Of a stretch of DNA of 61,831 nt, positions 14,866 through 22,832 are shown piece after piece. The stretch comes from Pseudoroseomonas ludipueritiae (GTDB lineage Bacteria > Pseudomonadota > Alphaproteobacteria > Acetobacterales > Acetobacteraceae), in assembly GCF_014490445.1 (NCBI RefSeq), contig NZ_JACTUZ010000012.1, forward strand, positions 1 to 61,831. The letters are read 5' to 3'. The notes beneath the pieces were generated by a model that saw nothing but the letters and a program-made list of their open reading frames with translations, made no database searches and was not told the origin of the DNA. Position 1 is the first letter of the stretch; the number at the start of each line of letters is the position of its first letter. A program made the position numbers and the translations under genes.

Positions 14866-16473
14866 ATGCAGCTTCGGAAATGGCTTCGCAGGACGGTCCT
14901 GGCCTCGGCGCTGCTGGCGACGGTGGGCATGGGGGCACCGGCGGCGGCCCAGCCGGCGGAAAAACCGCTGCGGCTGGTGATCAATGTCGGCTTGCAGGTG
15001 CTGGACCCGATCGTCGGCACCTCCTTCGTCACGCGCAACTTCGCTTACATGGTCTTCGACACGCTGGTGGCGATGGACAGCAAGGGCGACATCAAGCCGC
15101 AGATGCTGGAAGGCTGGCGGGTCAGCGACGATGGCCTGACCTATACCTTCACCCTGCGCCCTGGGCTGGAATGGCATGACGGCAAGCCGGTGACGGCGGA
15201 GGATTGCGTCGCCTCCATCAAGCGCTGGGGCGGGCGAGATTCCACTGGCCGCCGCCTGATGGCCGCCACCAGGGAGCTGCGGGCGGAGGGTGAGAACCGT
15301 TTCGTGCTGCAACTGGCGCGGCCCTTCGGTGGCGTCATCGACGCACTGGCCAAGCCCAGCATCCATGTCCCCTTCATGATGCCCGCGCGCATCGCCGGCA
15401 GCACGCCACCGACGGAAGCGGTGAAGGAGATCATGGGTTCCGGTCCCTTCCTCTTCGTCAAGGAGGAATGGGTGCCGGGCGAGAAGACCGTCTTCCGCCG
15501 CAACCCGCGCTATCAGCCGCGCAGCGAGCCCGCCGATGGGCTGGCCGGCGGCAAGGTGGTGCATATCGGGCGCGCCGAGTTCATCAACATCAACGACCCG
15601 GCCACCCGCGCCGCCGCCTTGCAGAATGGCGAGGTGGATTATCTGGAATACGCGCCGCTGGACTTCCTGCCGGTGCTGAGCCGGGACCGCAACCTGACCA
15701 TCGCCAAGCCCGGCGGCATCGCGCAGATCATGGGCGGGCTGGCGCTGAACCATGCCCAGCCGCCCTTCAACAACCTGAAGGTGCGCCAGGCCTTGCAGAT
15801 GGCGCTGGACCAGGGCGAGACGGTGGCCGTGCATGGCCTGCCCGACGGCATGTTCAGGCCGATCTGCCAGTCCATGACCATGTGCGGCACGCGCTACAGC
15901 AGCGAGGCCGGCAGCGAGGGCATCCGGCAGCCCAATATCGAGCGCGCCCGCCAGATGCTGAAGGAATCCGGCTACAACAATGAGCGCGTGGTCTTCCTGC
16001 ACCCGGCGGATTCGGCGCTGATCAACCCCATGGCCATGGTGGTGGCCGACCGCATGAAGCGGATGGGGCTGAATGTAGACCAGCAGACACTGGACTGGGC
16101 CACCGCCGCGCAGCGCTGGCTGAGCAAGGAGCCGGTGGAGAAGGGCGGCTGGAGCGCGGTGCCGGTGGTCTATACCGGCTTCGACCTTTCCGACCCGCTC
16201 AGCAATGTCGGCATCAGCTATAACTGCACGGGCAGCGCGCCCTGGCTTTACTGCGACGAGCAACTGACGCCGCTGCTGCGGCAGTTCGAGGCGGAAGCGG
16301 ACCTTGAGAAGCGCAAGCAGATCATGGCGGAGATCAACCGCCACGCCTTGGCCAACGTGAATTTCCCGCTGACGGGGCAGTTCTCCAGCCCCGCGGTCTG
16401 GCGCTCGGAGCTGCAAGGGGTGATCGACTTCGGCTTCCCCGTGCTCTGGAACATCCGTCGCGCGGCACGCTGA
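14866..16473 (+). CDS. ABC transporter substrate-binding protein, family 5
   Basis: A periplasmic binding protein of the dipeptide/oligopeptide/nickel class (SBP_bac_5), 535 residues from ATG 14866. That start gives a clean signal peptide (MQLRKWLRR, then a hydrophobic core ending GAPAAAQ) and has AGGGGAAGAT ten bases upstream; ATG 14842 adds only 8 residues. Visible family blocks are MVFDTLVAMDS, TFTLRPGLEWHDGKPVTAEDC, GSGPFLFVKEEWVPG and QPPFNNLKVRQALQMALDQ. No permease or ATPase gene follows, so it must use transport components encoded elsewhere. It closes the IclR-linked operon and resembles the binding protein at 56907 closely in sequence and context. Confidence 0.9.
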   Translation: MQLRKWLRRTVLASALLATVGMGAPAAAQPAEKPLRLVINVGLQVLDPIVGTSFVTRNFAYMVFDTLVAMDSKGDIKPQMLEGWRVSDDGLTYTFTLRPGLEWHDGKPVTAEDCVASIKRWGGRDSTGRRLMAATRELRAEGENRFVLQLARPFGGVIDALAKPSIHVPFMMPARIAGSTPPTEAVKEIMGSGPFLFVKEEWVPGEKTVFRRNPRYQPRSEPADGLAGGKVVHIGRAEFININDPATRAAALQNGEVDYLEYAPLDFLPVLSRDRNLTIAKPGGIAQIMGGLALNHAQPPFNNLKVRQALQMALDQGETVAVHGLPDGMFRPICQSMTMCGTRYSSEAGSEGIRQPNIERARQMLKESGYNNERVVFLHPADSALINPMAMVVADRMKRMGLNVDQQTLDWATAAQRWLSKEPVEKGGWSAVPVVYTGFDLSDPLSNVGISYNCTGSAPWLYCDEQLTPLLRQFEAEADLEKRKQIMAEINRHALANVNFPLTGQFSSPAVWRSELQGVIDFGFPVLWNIRRAAR

Positions 16474-16480
16474 CCCAAAA

Positions 16481-16508
16481 GGAGGGGGACGCCGCCGCTC
16501 CCCCTCTT
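16481..16508 (+). terminator. Hairpin terminator after the IclR-linked operon
   Basis: GAGGGGGA at 16482-16489 pairs with TCCCCCTC at 16499-16506 across a 9-base loop, 9 bases after the binding-protein stop. Only a short pyrimidine tail (TTCC) follows. Confidence 0.6.
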
Positions 16509-16651
16509 CCAGCCCGGGGTCATGGCTGACCCAACGGAAAAACTCTTCCGACCGGAAGATTTTCAGAGCATCGGATGTGTGGCCGGGCTGAAGCAGGGCC
16601 GCTTGAACCATGCGCCCGCGCGTTGCATCCTTGGCGCGACGGAGGCCAGCG

Positions 16652-17467
16652 ATGGTGATCGCTAGGAATAATGTGCGTATCCTGGGGCGCGGGCGGCAAT
16701 CTGTCGTCTTCGCGCATGGCTATGGCTGCGACCAGGAGGTCTGGCAACTGATGACGCCGGCCTTTCTGGCCGATTACCGTGTTGTACTCTTTGATCATGT
16801 CGGCTCCGGCGGCTCCGACCTTTCCGCCTATCATCCGGAGCGATATTCCAGCCTGCATGCCTATGCGGAGGATGTGCTGGAGGTCTGCGAGGCCAGCTGC
16901 GGCGATGCGCCGGTCTTTATCGGCCATTCGGTCGGCGCCATCATCGGTGCGCTGGCGGCGGCGCGGCAGCCTGGCTACTTCTCCCGGCTCGTGATGCTCA
17001 CGCCATCACCCTGCTACCTCAATGATGGCGATTATCCCGGCGGCTTCAGCCGGCAGGATATCGAGGATCTGCTGGGGCTGCTGGACCGGAACCGGCTGAG
17101 CTGGGCGCGGCTGATGGCTGAGACCATCATGGGCAACCCGGACCGGCCCGCGCTGGCGGAGGCACTGGCGGAGCGCTTCTGCCGTACTGATCCATTGGTC
17201 GCGCGGCAATTCGCCCGCGTCACCTTCCTGTCCGACCACCGTGCCGTGCTGCCGGCGGTGAGCACGGAAACCCTGGTGCTGCAATGTGCCCATGACGCCA
17301 TCGCGCCTGATGCCGTGGGGGCTTACGTGCAGGCGCATCTGCCGCGTGGCCATCTGGTACGGCTGAAGGCCAGCGGCCATTGCCCGCACCTCAGCGATCC
17401 GGTCGAGACGGCAGCGGCCATCCTGTCCTGGCTGGCGGATAGTCACTTCTCCCGGGCCAGGGCGTGA
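16652..17467 (+). CDS. RsbQ-like alpha/beta hydrolase
   Basis: A 271-residue alpha/beta hydrolase very like Bacillus RsbQ, and so like the KAI2/D14 receptor group. Matching blocks are FAHGYGCDQEVW, FDHVGSGGSD, GHSVGA with Ser93, TPSPCYLND, PGGF, FCRTDP, ARQFARVTFLSDHR, LQCAHDAIAP with Asp near 219, and GHCPHLSDP with His near 247. The catalytic triad is complete. RsbQ activates the PAS-domain phosphatase RsbP in the energy-stress pathway, probably by processing a small ligand. The start at 16652 has GGAGG eight bases upstream; an ATG at 16610 lacks this. Its TGA overlaps the GTG of the PAS-kinase gene, mirroring rsbQ-rsbP. Confidence 0.9.
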   Translation: MVIARNNVRILGRGRQSVVFAHGYGCDQEVWQLMTPAFLADYRVVLFDHVGSGGSDLSAYHPERYSSLHAYAEDVLEVCEASCGDAPVFIGHSVGAIIGALAAARQPGYFSRLVMLTPSPCYLNDGDYPGGFSRQDIEDLLGLLDRNRLSWARLMAETIMGNPDRPALAEALAERFCRTDPLVARQFARVTFLSDHRAVLPAVSTETLVLQCAHDAIAPDAVGAYVQAHLPRGHLVRLKASGHCPHLSDPVETAAAILSWLADSHFSRARA

Positions 17468-18603
17468 GAGGCCCGCCGGTCCCAGGAGCCGGCGCCCCGA
17501 TGGATATGGATGGCGATGCCCCTGGCGGGCGGATCTCGACGCGGCCGGATGGCAGCATCCTGCAGGCCAACCGCACCTTCCTGAGTTGGACCGGGCATGA
17601 CGAGGCCACGCTGCTGGCGGGCCGCCGCTTTCAGGACCTGCTGACCGCAGCCGGCCGCGTCTTCCACGACCTGCGCTACCTGCCGGCGCTGCTGCTGGGC
17701 GGGCTGGTGGAGGAGATGGACCTCGATCTGTTGCGGGCAGACGGACAGCGGCTGCCCGTCCTGGCCAGTGCGCGGCTGCTGCGCGGCGCGGAAGGCGAGC
17801 CGGAGCGCATTCTGCTCAGCTTCACCCTGGCCACGGAGCGCCGCCACTATGAGGAAGAACTCCTGCAGGCACGCCGCCGGGCCGAGGCGGCGGAGGCCGA
17901 AGCGCGGCAGGCCCTGCTCGCCGCGCAGTCCGCCAATGCGGCGAAGGGCCGCTTCCTTTCAGCCATGCAGCATGAGTTCCGTACGCCGATCGGGTTGATC
18001 ATGGGCTATGGCGAGCTGCTGGTCATGGGGGCCGCGCCCGCCCAGCAGCGGGAATACCTCACGGCGATCCAGGACGCCGCCGGGCGCCTACTACATCTGG
18101 TGGATGACGCGGCGCTTTATACCGAGGTTCTCGCCGCCACGACGCCGCTGCACCTGACGACGATGTCCATTGGCCTGCTGACACGGCAGGCGACGCAGAT
18201 GGCCGCGGTGCGGCTCGCCGATGCGGGATTGCGGGTCTCGGCCATGGCGGGGCCGGATCTTTCGGCCGCGATGGAGCCGAAGCTGATGCGCGACGGCATT
18301 GCCAGCCTGATGCGGGAACTGGCCAGCCACGCGCCCACGGGCGCGCGGCTGGAGGTCGGCTGGGTGTCGGGGGAGGGGGGGCTGGAACTGACCCTGTGCT
18401 GCGAGGCGCTGTCGCCGGAAGTGGCGGCGCGGCTACAGGACCCCCTGAGCGCGGAGAACCTGCACAGGCGCTCGCTGGAAGGCGCCGGGCTCGGCATTGC
18501 CATCGCGAAGCAAGTGATGGAACTGCACCAAGGCAGCCTCAGGCTGGAAAGCACCACTGGCGGTGGCACCCTCTTCCGCCTGACGCTGCCCCGAGGCGGT
18601 TGA
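17464..18603 (+). CDS. PAS-domain histidine kinase with degenerate ATP site
   Basis: A 379-residue protein with no membrane segments. A PAS domain spans about residues 22-130 (DGSILQANRTFLSWTGHDE), a coiled coil about 130-165, and a HisKA dimerisation domain with the phospho-acceptor His170 in QHEFRTPIG. The HATPase domain (about 260-378) keeps the GAGLGIAIAKQV G2 box and the GGGTLFRLTLP end. The N-box position reads SLMRELASHAP without the usual paired Asn, and no D-x-G-x-G box is visible. ATP binding may be weak or lost, so it could act as a sensor-scaffold. The GTG start overlaps the RsbQ-like stop; ATG 17500 is an alternative. No response regulator or sigma-regulator gene lies beside it. 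Confidence 0.82.
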   Translation: MRGPPVPGAGAPMDMDGDAPGGRISTRPDGSILQANRTFLSWTGHDEATLLAGRRFQDLLTAAGRVFHDLRYLPALLLGGLVEEMDLDLLRADGQRLPVLASARLLRGAEGEPERILLSFTLATERRHYEEELLQARRRAEAAEAEARQALLAAQSANAAKGRFLSAMQHEFRTPIGLIMGYGELLVMGAAPAQQREYLTAIQDAAGRLLHLVDDAALYTEVLAATTPLHLTTMSIGLLTRQATQMAAVRLADAGLRVSAMAGPDLSAAMEPKLMRDGIASLMRELASHAPTGARLEVGWVSGEGGLELTLCCEALSPEVAARLQDPLSAENLHRRSLEGAGLGIAIAKQVMELHQGSLRLESTTGGGTLFRLTLPRGG

Positions 18604-18660
18604 TCACCGCCATAACGGCACGTGTTGTGCTGGCTTCCACGGCAAACATGGCCGCAGATG

Positions 18661-18837
18661 TCAGAAGGGGCGGTAGGAGCCCATGAGGAAGCTGTTCTTC
18701 TCGCCCCAGCTGTTCCAGTTGCCATTCATCTCGGCCAGCTCGGCATAGGCAGCACTCTCGCGCTCACGGCGGGCGGCGGCGACCGCGTCTTCACGGGTCT
18801 TCTTGGTGCTGCGGATCTCGATCAGCTTGCTGTCCAT
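18661..18837 (-). CDS. Small hypothetical protein, 58 residues
   Basis: A short charged protein (MDSKLIEIRSTKKTREDAV, then AARRERESAAYAELAEMN and an aromatic tail NWNSWGEKNSFLMGSYRPF). A strong AGGAGG lies 8 bases before the ATG at 18837, which is why the gene is taken as real; an upstream in-frame ATG at 18864 lacks such a site. The middle looks helical. No signal peptide or membrane segment is visible, and I recognise no family. The 165 bases upstream hold repeated AATT/GGGCTG motifs, which suggests specific regulation. Confidence 0.6.
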   Translation of the reverse strand: MDSKLIEIRSTKKTREDAVAAARRERESAAYAELAEMNGNWNSWGEKNSFLMGSYRPF

Positions 18838-18885
18838 AGGTCGGCCTCCTGCTCTGCATCTCAATTAGGGCAGAGCCTTGCCACA

Positions 18886-18990
18886 TTCCAGCCCCAATTA
18901 AGGCGGGGAGGGTCACGTTTCTGCCATTTTCAGCCCGAATTAAACGCAGGAACTGCAACGATCCAGGAACAGAATGGGCTGAATTGAGGC
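18886..18990. repeat. Repeated GGGCTGRA/AATT motifs upstream of the 58-residue gene
   Basis: Two direct copies lie in the orientation of the small gene: CAGCCCCAATTAAGG at 18889-18903 and CAGCCCGAATTAAAC at 18931-18945. A third, GGGCTGAATTGAGG at 18976-18989, is on the opposite strand. Further AATT cores are at 18863 and 19002. The five cores start at 18863, 18896, 18938, 18982 and 19002, that is 33, 42, 44 and 20 bases apart, close to whole helical turns. Confidence 0.5.
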
Positions 18991-19003
18991 GATGGTCGCC
19001 GAA

Positions 19004-19612
19004 TTATGGCATGGGCTCACGGGCCGGCAGGGTGGGGCGCCGCCGCTCGCCAGGGCTGCGCAGGGGCTTCGGCCCAGGCCTCGGCGGCCACATGGCCCCC
19101 AGCAGGCTCAGTAGAAGCTGCGCCAGCAGCAGGCCCAGCATCAGCCCGGCCAAGCCATAGATCGCCCCTGCGGTGCTGATCACCACCTGCGGCACATGCG
19201 TGGCCCAGGCGATGCGCAGCACCTCCCGTGCCTCGGTTCTCATGTCCGTCGCCAGCGCCCAGCCTGCCTTCAGCGGCCGCAGCAGCTCCGGCGTAGCCAG
19301 CAGCCTTCTGTGGCTGTCGCGCAGCAGTTCCTCCCGCCTCATCGAGGCGGCCAGGCCTTCGGCATTCGCGGGCTCCAGCGGCCGCAGGGCATCCACGGCG
19401 GCGGCATCGGCCAGGGCCTCGTTCCAGCGGTAATGCTGGCGCGCGATCTCCTTGCGCTGGTCGATGTCGCGGCGGGTTCCCTCTGCCACCTGCAACAGGG
19501 CGGCAGTATAGGCATGGGTCAGCGCCGGCAGTTGCAGCGCCGCCAGTGCGAGCGCCAGCCCCAGCCCGAAGCGGATGCTGTCCGAAAGCCAACCCGCGAT
19601 GAAGCGCCGCAT
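19004..19612 (-). CDS. DUF2937-like inner-membrane protein
   Basis: A 202-residue membrane protein. One hydrophobic segment is near the N-terminus (FGLGLALALAALQLPALTHAY, about 14-34) and one or two are near residues 140-175 (AIYGLAGLMLGLLLAQLLLSLLGAM). Between them is a soluble helical stretch with RRDIDQRKEIARQHYRWNEAL. This layout matches DUF2937, a family of uncharacterised proteins with one hydrophobic segment at each end. The start at 19612 gives MRRFIAGWLSDS and follows AAGGAACAGG. The long open frame upstream is antisense to the hisD-like gene. The basic, Pro-rich C-terminus should be cytoplasmic. Function unknown. Confidence 0.65.
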   Translation of the reverse strand: MRRFIAGWLSDSIRFGLGLALALAALQLPALTHAYTAALLQVAEGTRRDIDQRKEIARQHYRWNEALADAAAVDALRPLEPANAEGLAASMRREELLRDSHRRLLATPELLRPLKAGWALATDMRTEAREVLRIAWATHVPQVVISTAGAIYGLAGLMLGLLLAQLLLSLLGAMWPPRPGPKPLRSPGERRRPTLPAREPMP

Positions 19613-19716
19613 CGGCACCTGTTCCTTGCTGCCCTTGGTCGGGAAAGCGGTGCGGGGGTGCGGGGTTGCGGGTGATGCCAGCCCGTTGCGGCTCGCCGAA
19701 AGCTGGTTTAGGCTGA

Positions 19717-19732
19717 TTGCATACGTATGCAA
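19717..19732. promoter_or_regulatory. 16-bp perfect palindrome upstream of the HisD-like operon
   Basis: TTGCATACGTATGCAA is perfectly self-complementary and ends 21 bases before the ATG at 19754. It stands out as an AT-rich palindrome in GC-rich sequence. It probably binds a dimeric regulator such as a GntR or LacI protein that represses the operon. No regulator gene is adjacent, so the protein is unidentified. Confidence 0.6.
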
Positions 19733-19753
19733 CAAATTGAGGGAGAGTGATCC

Positions 19754-21061
19754 ATGGCACAGTGGCTCAAGCGCGGCACCGATGTGGAAGCCGCCAAATC
19801 CGCTGACCGGCAGGTACGGGAGACGGTGGAAGCCATCCTGCTGGATATCGAGGCACGCGGCGATGTCGCGGTGCGCGAACTCTCCATCCGCTTCGACAAG
19901 TGGGACCGCGACGGCTACCGCCTCAGCCCCTCCGAGATCCAGGACTGCATGGCCCAGCTGAAGGACCGCGACCTGGACGACATCGCCTTCGCCCAGACCC
20001 AGGTTCGCAACTTCGCCCAGGCGCAGCGGGACGCGCTGAAGGATATCGAGGTGGAGACGCTGCCGGGCGTGGTGCTCGGCCACAAGAACATCCCGGTGAA
20101 TTCCGTGGGCTGCTACGTGCCGGGCGGCAAGTATCCGCTGCTGGCTTCGGCCCATATGTCCGTCATCACCGCCAAGGTGGCGGGGGTGCCGCGCATCATC
20201 ACCTGCGCGCCGCCCTACCAGGGCAAGCCGGCGCCGGCCATCGTCGCCGCGCAGCACATGGCGGGGGCGGATGAGATCTACTGCCTGGGCGGCATCCAGG
20301 CCATCGGCGCCATGGCGCTGGGCACGCAGAGCATCGAGAGCGTGGACATGCTGGTCGGCCCCGGCAATGCCTTCGTGGCCGAGGCCAAGCGGCAGCTCTA
20401 TGGCCGCGTCGGCATCGACCTCTTCGCCGGCCCCACCGAGACGCTGGTGATCGCGGATGAGGCCGTGGATGGCGAGATGTGCGCCACCGACCTGCTGGGC
20501 CAGGCCGAGCACGGCCCTGATTCGCCCGCCATCCTGCTGACCACCTCCGAGAAGCTGGCGCGGGAGACCATGGCCGAGGTGGAGCGCCTGCTGAAGATCC
20601 TGCCTACCGCCGAGATCGCGCGGAAGGCGTGGGAAAGCCATGGCGCCGTCATCGTCGCGGAAGACGATGAGGAGATGCTGAAGATCGCCGACCAGATCGC
20701 CTCCGAGCATGTGCAGGTCATGACGGAGGACCCCGACTGGTTCCTGGAGCGCATGACGAACTACGGCGCGCTCTTCCTCGGCCCGCGCACCAACGTGGCT
20801 TATGGCGACAAGGTCATCGGCACCAACCACACGCTGCCCACCAAGAAGGCGGCGCGCTACACGGGCGGCCTGTGGGTCGGCAAGTTCCTCAAGACCTGCA
20901 CCTATCAGCGCGTGCTGACGGATGAAGCCTCGGCCAGCATCGGCGAATACTGCTCCCGCCTTTGCGCGCTGGAAGGCTTCACGGGCCATGGCGAACAGGC
21001 CAACCTGCGGGTGCGGCGCTACGGCGGCAAGAACGTGCCCTACGGCGCCGCCGCCGAATAA
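19754..21061 (+). CDS. HisD-family dehydrogenase (sulfopropanediol 3-dehydrogenase-like)
   Basis: A 435-residue paralogue of histidinol dehydrogenase with the zinc and catalytic positions intact: GQAEHGPDS (Gln and His ligands, near 250), [13 protein letters not shown] (Asp ligand, near 355), the catalytic Glu-His in ASEHVQV (near 320) and [10 protein letters not shown] (His ligand, near 410). The opening MAQWLKRG and the absence of any his gene nearby separate it from the biosynthetic enzyme. Relatives include HpsN, which oxidises dihydroxypropanesulfonate to sulfolactate. Two further dehydrogenases follow, so the operon looks catabolic toward a polyol-like substrate. GGGAGAG precedes the ATG, and a 16-bp palindrome lies just upstream. 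The exact substrate is not established. Confidence 0.82.
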   Translation: MAQWLKRGTDVEAAKSADRQVRETVEAILLDIEARGDVAVRELSIRFDKWDRDGYRLSPSEIQDCMAQLKDRDLDDIAFAQTQVRNFAQAQRDALKDIEVETLPGVVLGHKNIPVNSVGCYVPGGKYPLLASAHMSVITAKVAGVPRIITCAPPYQGKPAPAIVAAQHMAGADEIYCLGGIQAIGAMALGTQSIESVDMLVGPGNAFVAEAKRQLYGRVGIDLFAGPTETLVIADEAVDGEMCATDLLGQAEHGPDSPAILLTTSEKLARETMAEVERLLKILPTAEIARKAWESHGAVIVAEDDEEMLKIADQIASEHVQVMTEDPDWFLERMTNYGALFLGPRTNVAYGDKVIGTNHTLPTKKAARYTGGLWVGKFLKTCTYQRVLTDEASASIGEYCSRLCALEGFTGHGEQANLRVRRYGGKNVPYGAAAE

Positions 21062-21088
21062 GAGAAGATCGAGGGAGGAGCGCACTCA

Positions 21089-22027
21089 ATGGCCGAGAAG
21101 ATCGCCATCATCGGCACAGGCCTGGTCGGCAGCGGCTGGGCCGTGGTCTTCGCCCGTGCGGGATGCGAGGTCGCCCTGTACGACGCCGCGCCCGGTGGGG
21201 CGGAGAAGGGGCGGGAGGTGGTGGCGCAGCAGCTCAACGACCTCGCCGCCTATGGGCTGGTGGAGGATGAGCCGCCGGCCATCCTGGGCCGCGTTTCCGT
21301 CGCCGCCACGCTGAAGGAGGCACTGGACGGCGCCGTCTACGCGCAGGAAAGCACCTTTGAGCGCACGGACGTGAAGCGCGAGGTCTTCAGCGCCATCGAC
21401 GCGGTGATCGGGCCCGAGACGCTGGTGGGTTCCTCCTCCTCCGGCATCCCGGCCTCGGCCTATACAGACCACGTGGCCTGCAAGGCGCGCTGCCTGGTGG
21501 CGCATCCGGTCAACCCGCCCTCGCTGGCCCCGGTGGTGGAGCTGGTGCCCGCCCCCTGGACGGCACCCGAGACGGTGAAGGCCGTGCGGGCCCTCATGGA
21601 GCGTGTCGGCCAGGCGCCGGTGGAGATGACGCGGGAGATCGAGGGCTTCATCCTCAACCGCCTCCAGGGCGTGCTGCTGATGGAGGCCTGGCGGCTGGTG
21701 GAAGCCGGCCTCGCCACGGCCGAGGACGTGGACAAGACGGTCTCCAAGGGCCTCGGCCTGCGCTGGGCCTTCATGGGGCCCTTCGAGACCATCGACCTCA
21801 ATGCCCCTGGCGGCGTGGCGGATTACGCGCGACGCCTGGGCCCGCTCTACCACAGCATCGCCGCCTCCACCGATGAGCACCGCGTCTGGGACGAGGCGCT
21901 GATCGGCCAGATCGAGGCGCAGCGGCGGGAGGTGCTGCCGGCCTCCGACCTCGCCACCCGCCGCGCCTGGCGCGACCGCCGGCTGATGGCGCTGGCCCGC
22001 CACCTGAAGAACGCGGAGGCCTCGTGA
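21089..22027 (+). CDS. 3-hydroxyacyl-CoA dehydrogenase/L-gulonate dehydrogenase-like oxidoreductase
   Basis: A 312-residue NAD-dependent beta-hydroxyacid dehydrogenase. The Rossmann motif is IIGTGLVGSGW (about 7-17). VGSSSSGIPAS and AHPVNPPSLAPVVELVPAPWT (about 113-160) match the lambda-crystallin/L-carnitine dehydrogenase branch, in which the HP-x-NP motif holds the catalytic His. The C-terminal 6PGDH-like helical domain (from about 185) carries EGFILNRLQGVLLMEAWRLVE. These enzymes oxidise free 3-hydroxyacids or carnitine rather than CoA esters. It sits 27 bases after the HisD-like gene with GGAGG upstream, and overlaps the next SDR as GTGA. Confidence 0.82.
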   Translation: MAEKIAIIGTGLVGSGWAVVFARAGCEVALYDAAPGGAEKGREVVAQQLNDLAAYGLVEDEPPAILGRVSVAATLKEALDGAVYAQESTFERTDVKREVFSAIDAVIGPETLVGSSSSGIPASAYTDHVACKARCLVAHPVNPPSLAPVVELVPAPWTAPETVKAVRALMERVGQAPVEMTREIEGFILNRLQGVLLMEAWRLVEAGLATAEDVDKTVSKGLGLRWAFMGPFETIDLNAPGGVADYARRLGPLYHSIAASTDEHRVWDEALIGQIEAQRREVLPASDLATRRAWRDRRLMALARHLKNAEAS

Positions 22028-22788
22028 TGCTGCCCCGCACGCCATCCTTCCGCCTGGACGGGCGGCGCGCGCTGGTGACGGGGGCGGGGCGGGGCATCGG
22101 CCTCGCCGCCGCCGCCGCATTGGCCGAGGCGGGGGCGCATGTCACCCTCGCCGCCCGCACGGCCAATGAGATCACGGAGGGCGCCGAGGCTATCCGCGCC
22201 GCCGGGGGCAGCGCCGATACGCTCTGCCTGGACATGGGCGACACCAGGGCCACCGCCGCCGCCCTGGCGGCGCGGGAACCCTATGGCATCCTGGTCAACA
22301 ATGCCGGCACCAACCGCCCGGCGCCCTTCACTGAGGTGACGGTGGAGGATTTCGACGCGGTGATGAACCTGAACCTGCGCGGCGCCTTCTTCGCCGCCCA
22401 GGCGGTGGCGAAGCGGCTGGTGGAGGCCGGGCTGCCGGGCTCCATCATCCATATCTCCTCCCAGATGGGGCATGTGGGCGGGCCGCGCCGCACAGTCTAT
22501 TGCGCCAGCAAGCACGCCATCGAGGGCTTGACCAAGGCCATGGCCATCGACCTGGCGCCGCATGGCATCCGGGTGAACAGCATCGGCCCCACCTTCATCG
22601 AGACGCCGCTGACGCGCCCCTTCTTCGAGGACCCGGCCTTCAAGGACCACGTGCTGGGCAAGATCAAGCTGGGCCGCATTGGGCAGGTGGAGGACCTGAT
22701 GGGGGCGGTGCTCTTCCTGGCCTCCGACGCCTCGGCGCTGATGACCGGGTCGGCCATGCTGGTGGATGGCGGCTGGACGGCGGAGTAG
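22024..22788 (+). CDS. SDR family oxidoreductase
   Basis: A 254-residue short-chain dehydrogenase with TGAGRGIG (about 20-27), LVNNAGTNRP (about 93-102), Ser in HISSQMGHVG (near 143) and Y-C-A-S-K (near 159-163); the C-terminus is GSAMLVDGGWTAE. GTG 22024 overlaps the stop of the preceding gene; ATG 22027 is equally likely and differs by one residue. It is the third dehydrogenase of the operon, which may therefore oxidise or epimerise the same carbon skeleton in steps. Confidence 0.87.
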   Translation: MMLPRTPSFRLDGRRALVTGAGRGIGLAAAAALAEAGAHVTLAARTANEITEGAEAIRAAGGSADTLCLDMGDTRATAAALAAREPYGILVNNAGTNRPAPFTEVTVEDFDAVMNLNLRGAFFAAQAVAKRLVEAGLPGSIIHISSQMGHVGGPRRTVYCASKHAIEGLTKAMAIDLAPHGIRVNSIGPTFIETPLTRPFFEDPAFKDHVLGKIKLGRIGQVEDLMGAVLFLASDASALMTGSAMLVDGGWTAE

Positions 22789-22832
22789 GGAGACCCCATC
22801 TCTCCTGCCACACTTCCACGGAGCCATGCCCC

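Noticed and set aside
14680-16611. 643-codon open frame on the minus strand
   Set aside because: It lies opposite the deacetylase and binding-protein genes, with shadow-frame composition and no recognisable domain.
18870-18886. A -24/-12 (sigma-54) promoter for the 58-residue gene
   Set aside because: A TGGCA and a TGC are present on the minus strand, but the GG-to-GC spacing is one base short of the strict requirement.
19754-21061. Histidinol dehydrogenase for histidine synthesis
   Set aside because: No other his gene is nearby, the N-terminus is of the HpsN-like branch, and the neighbours are catabolic dehydrogenases.
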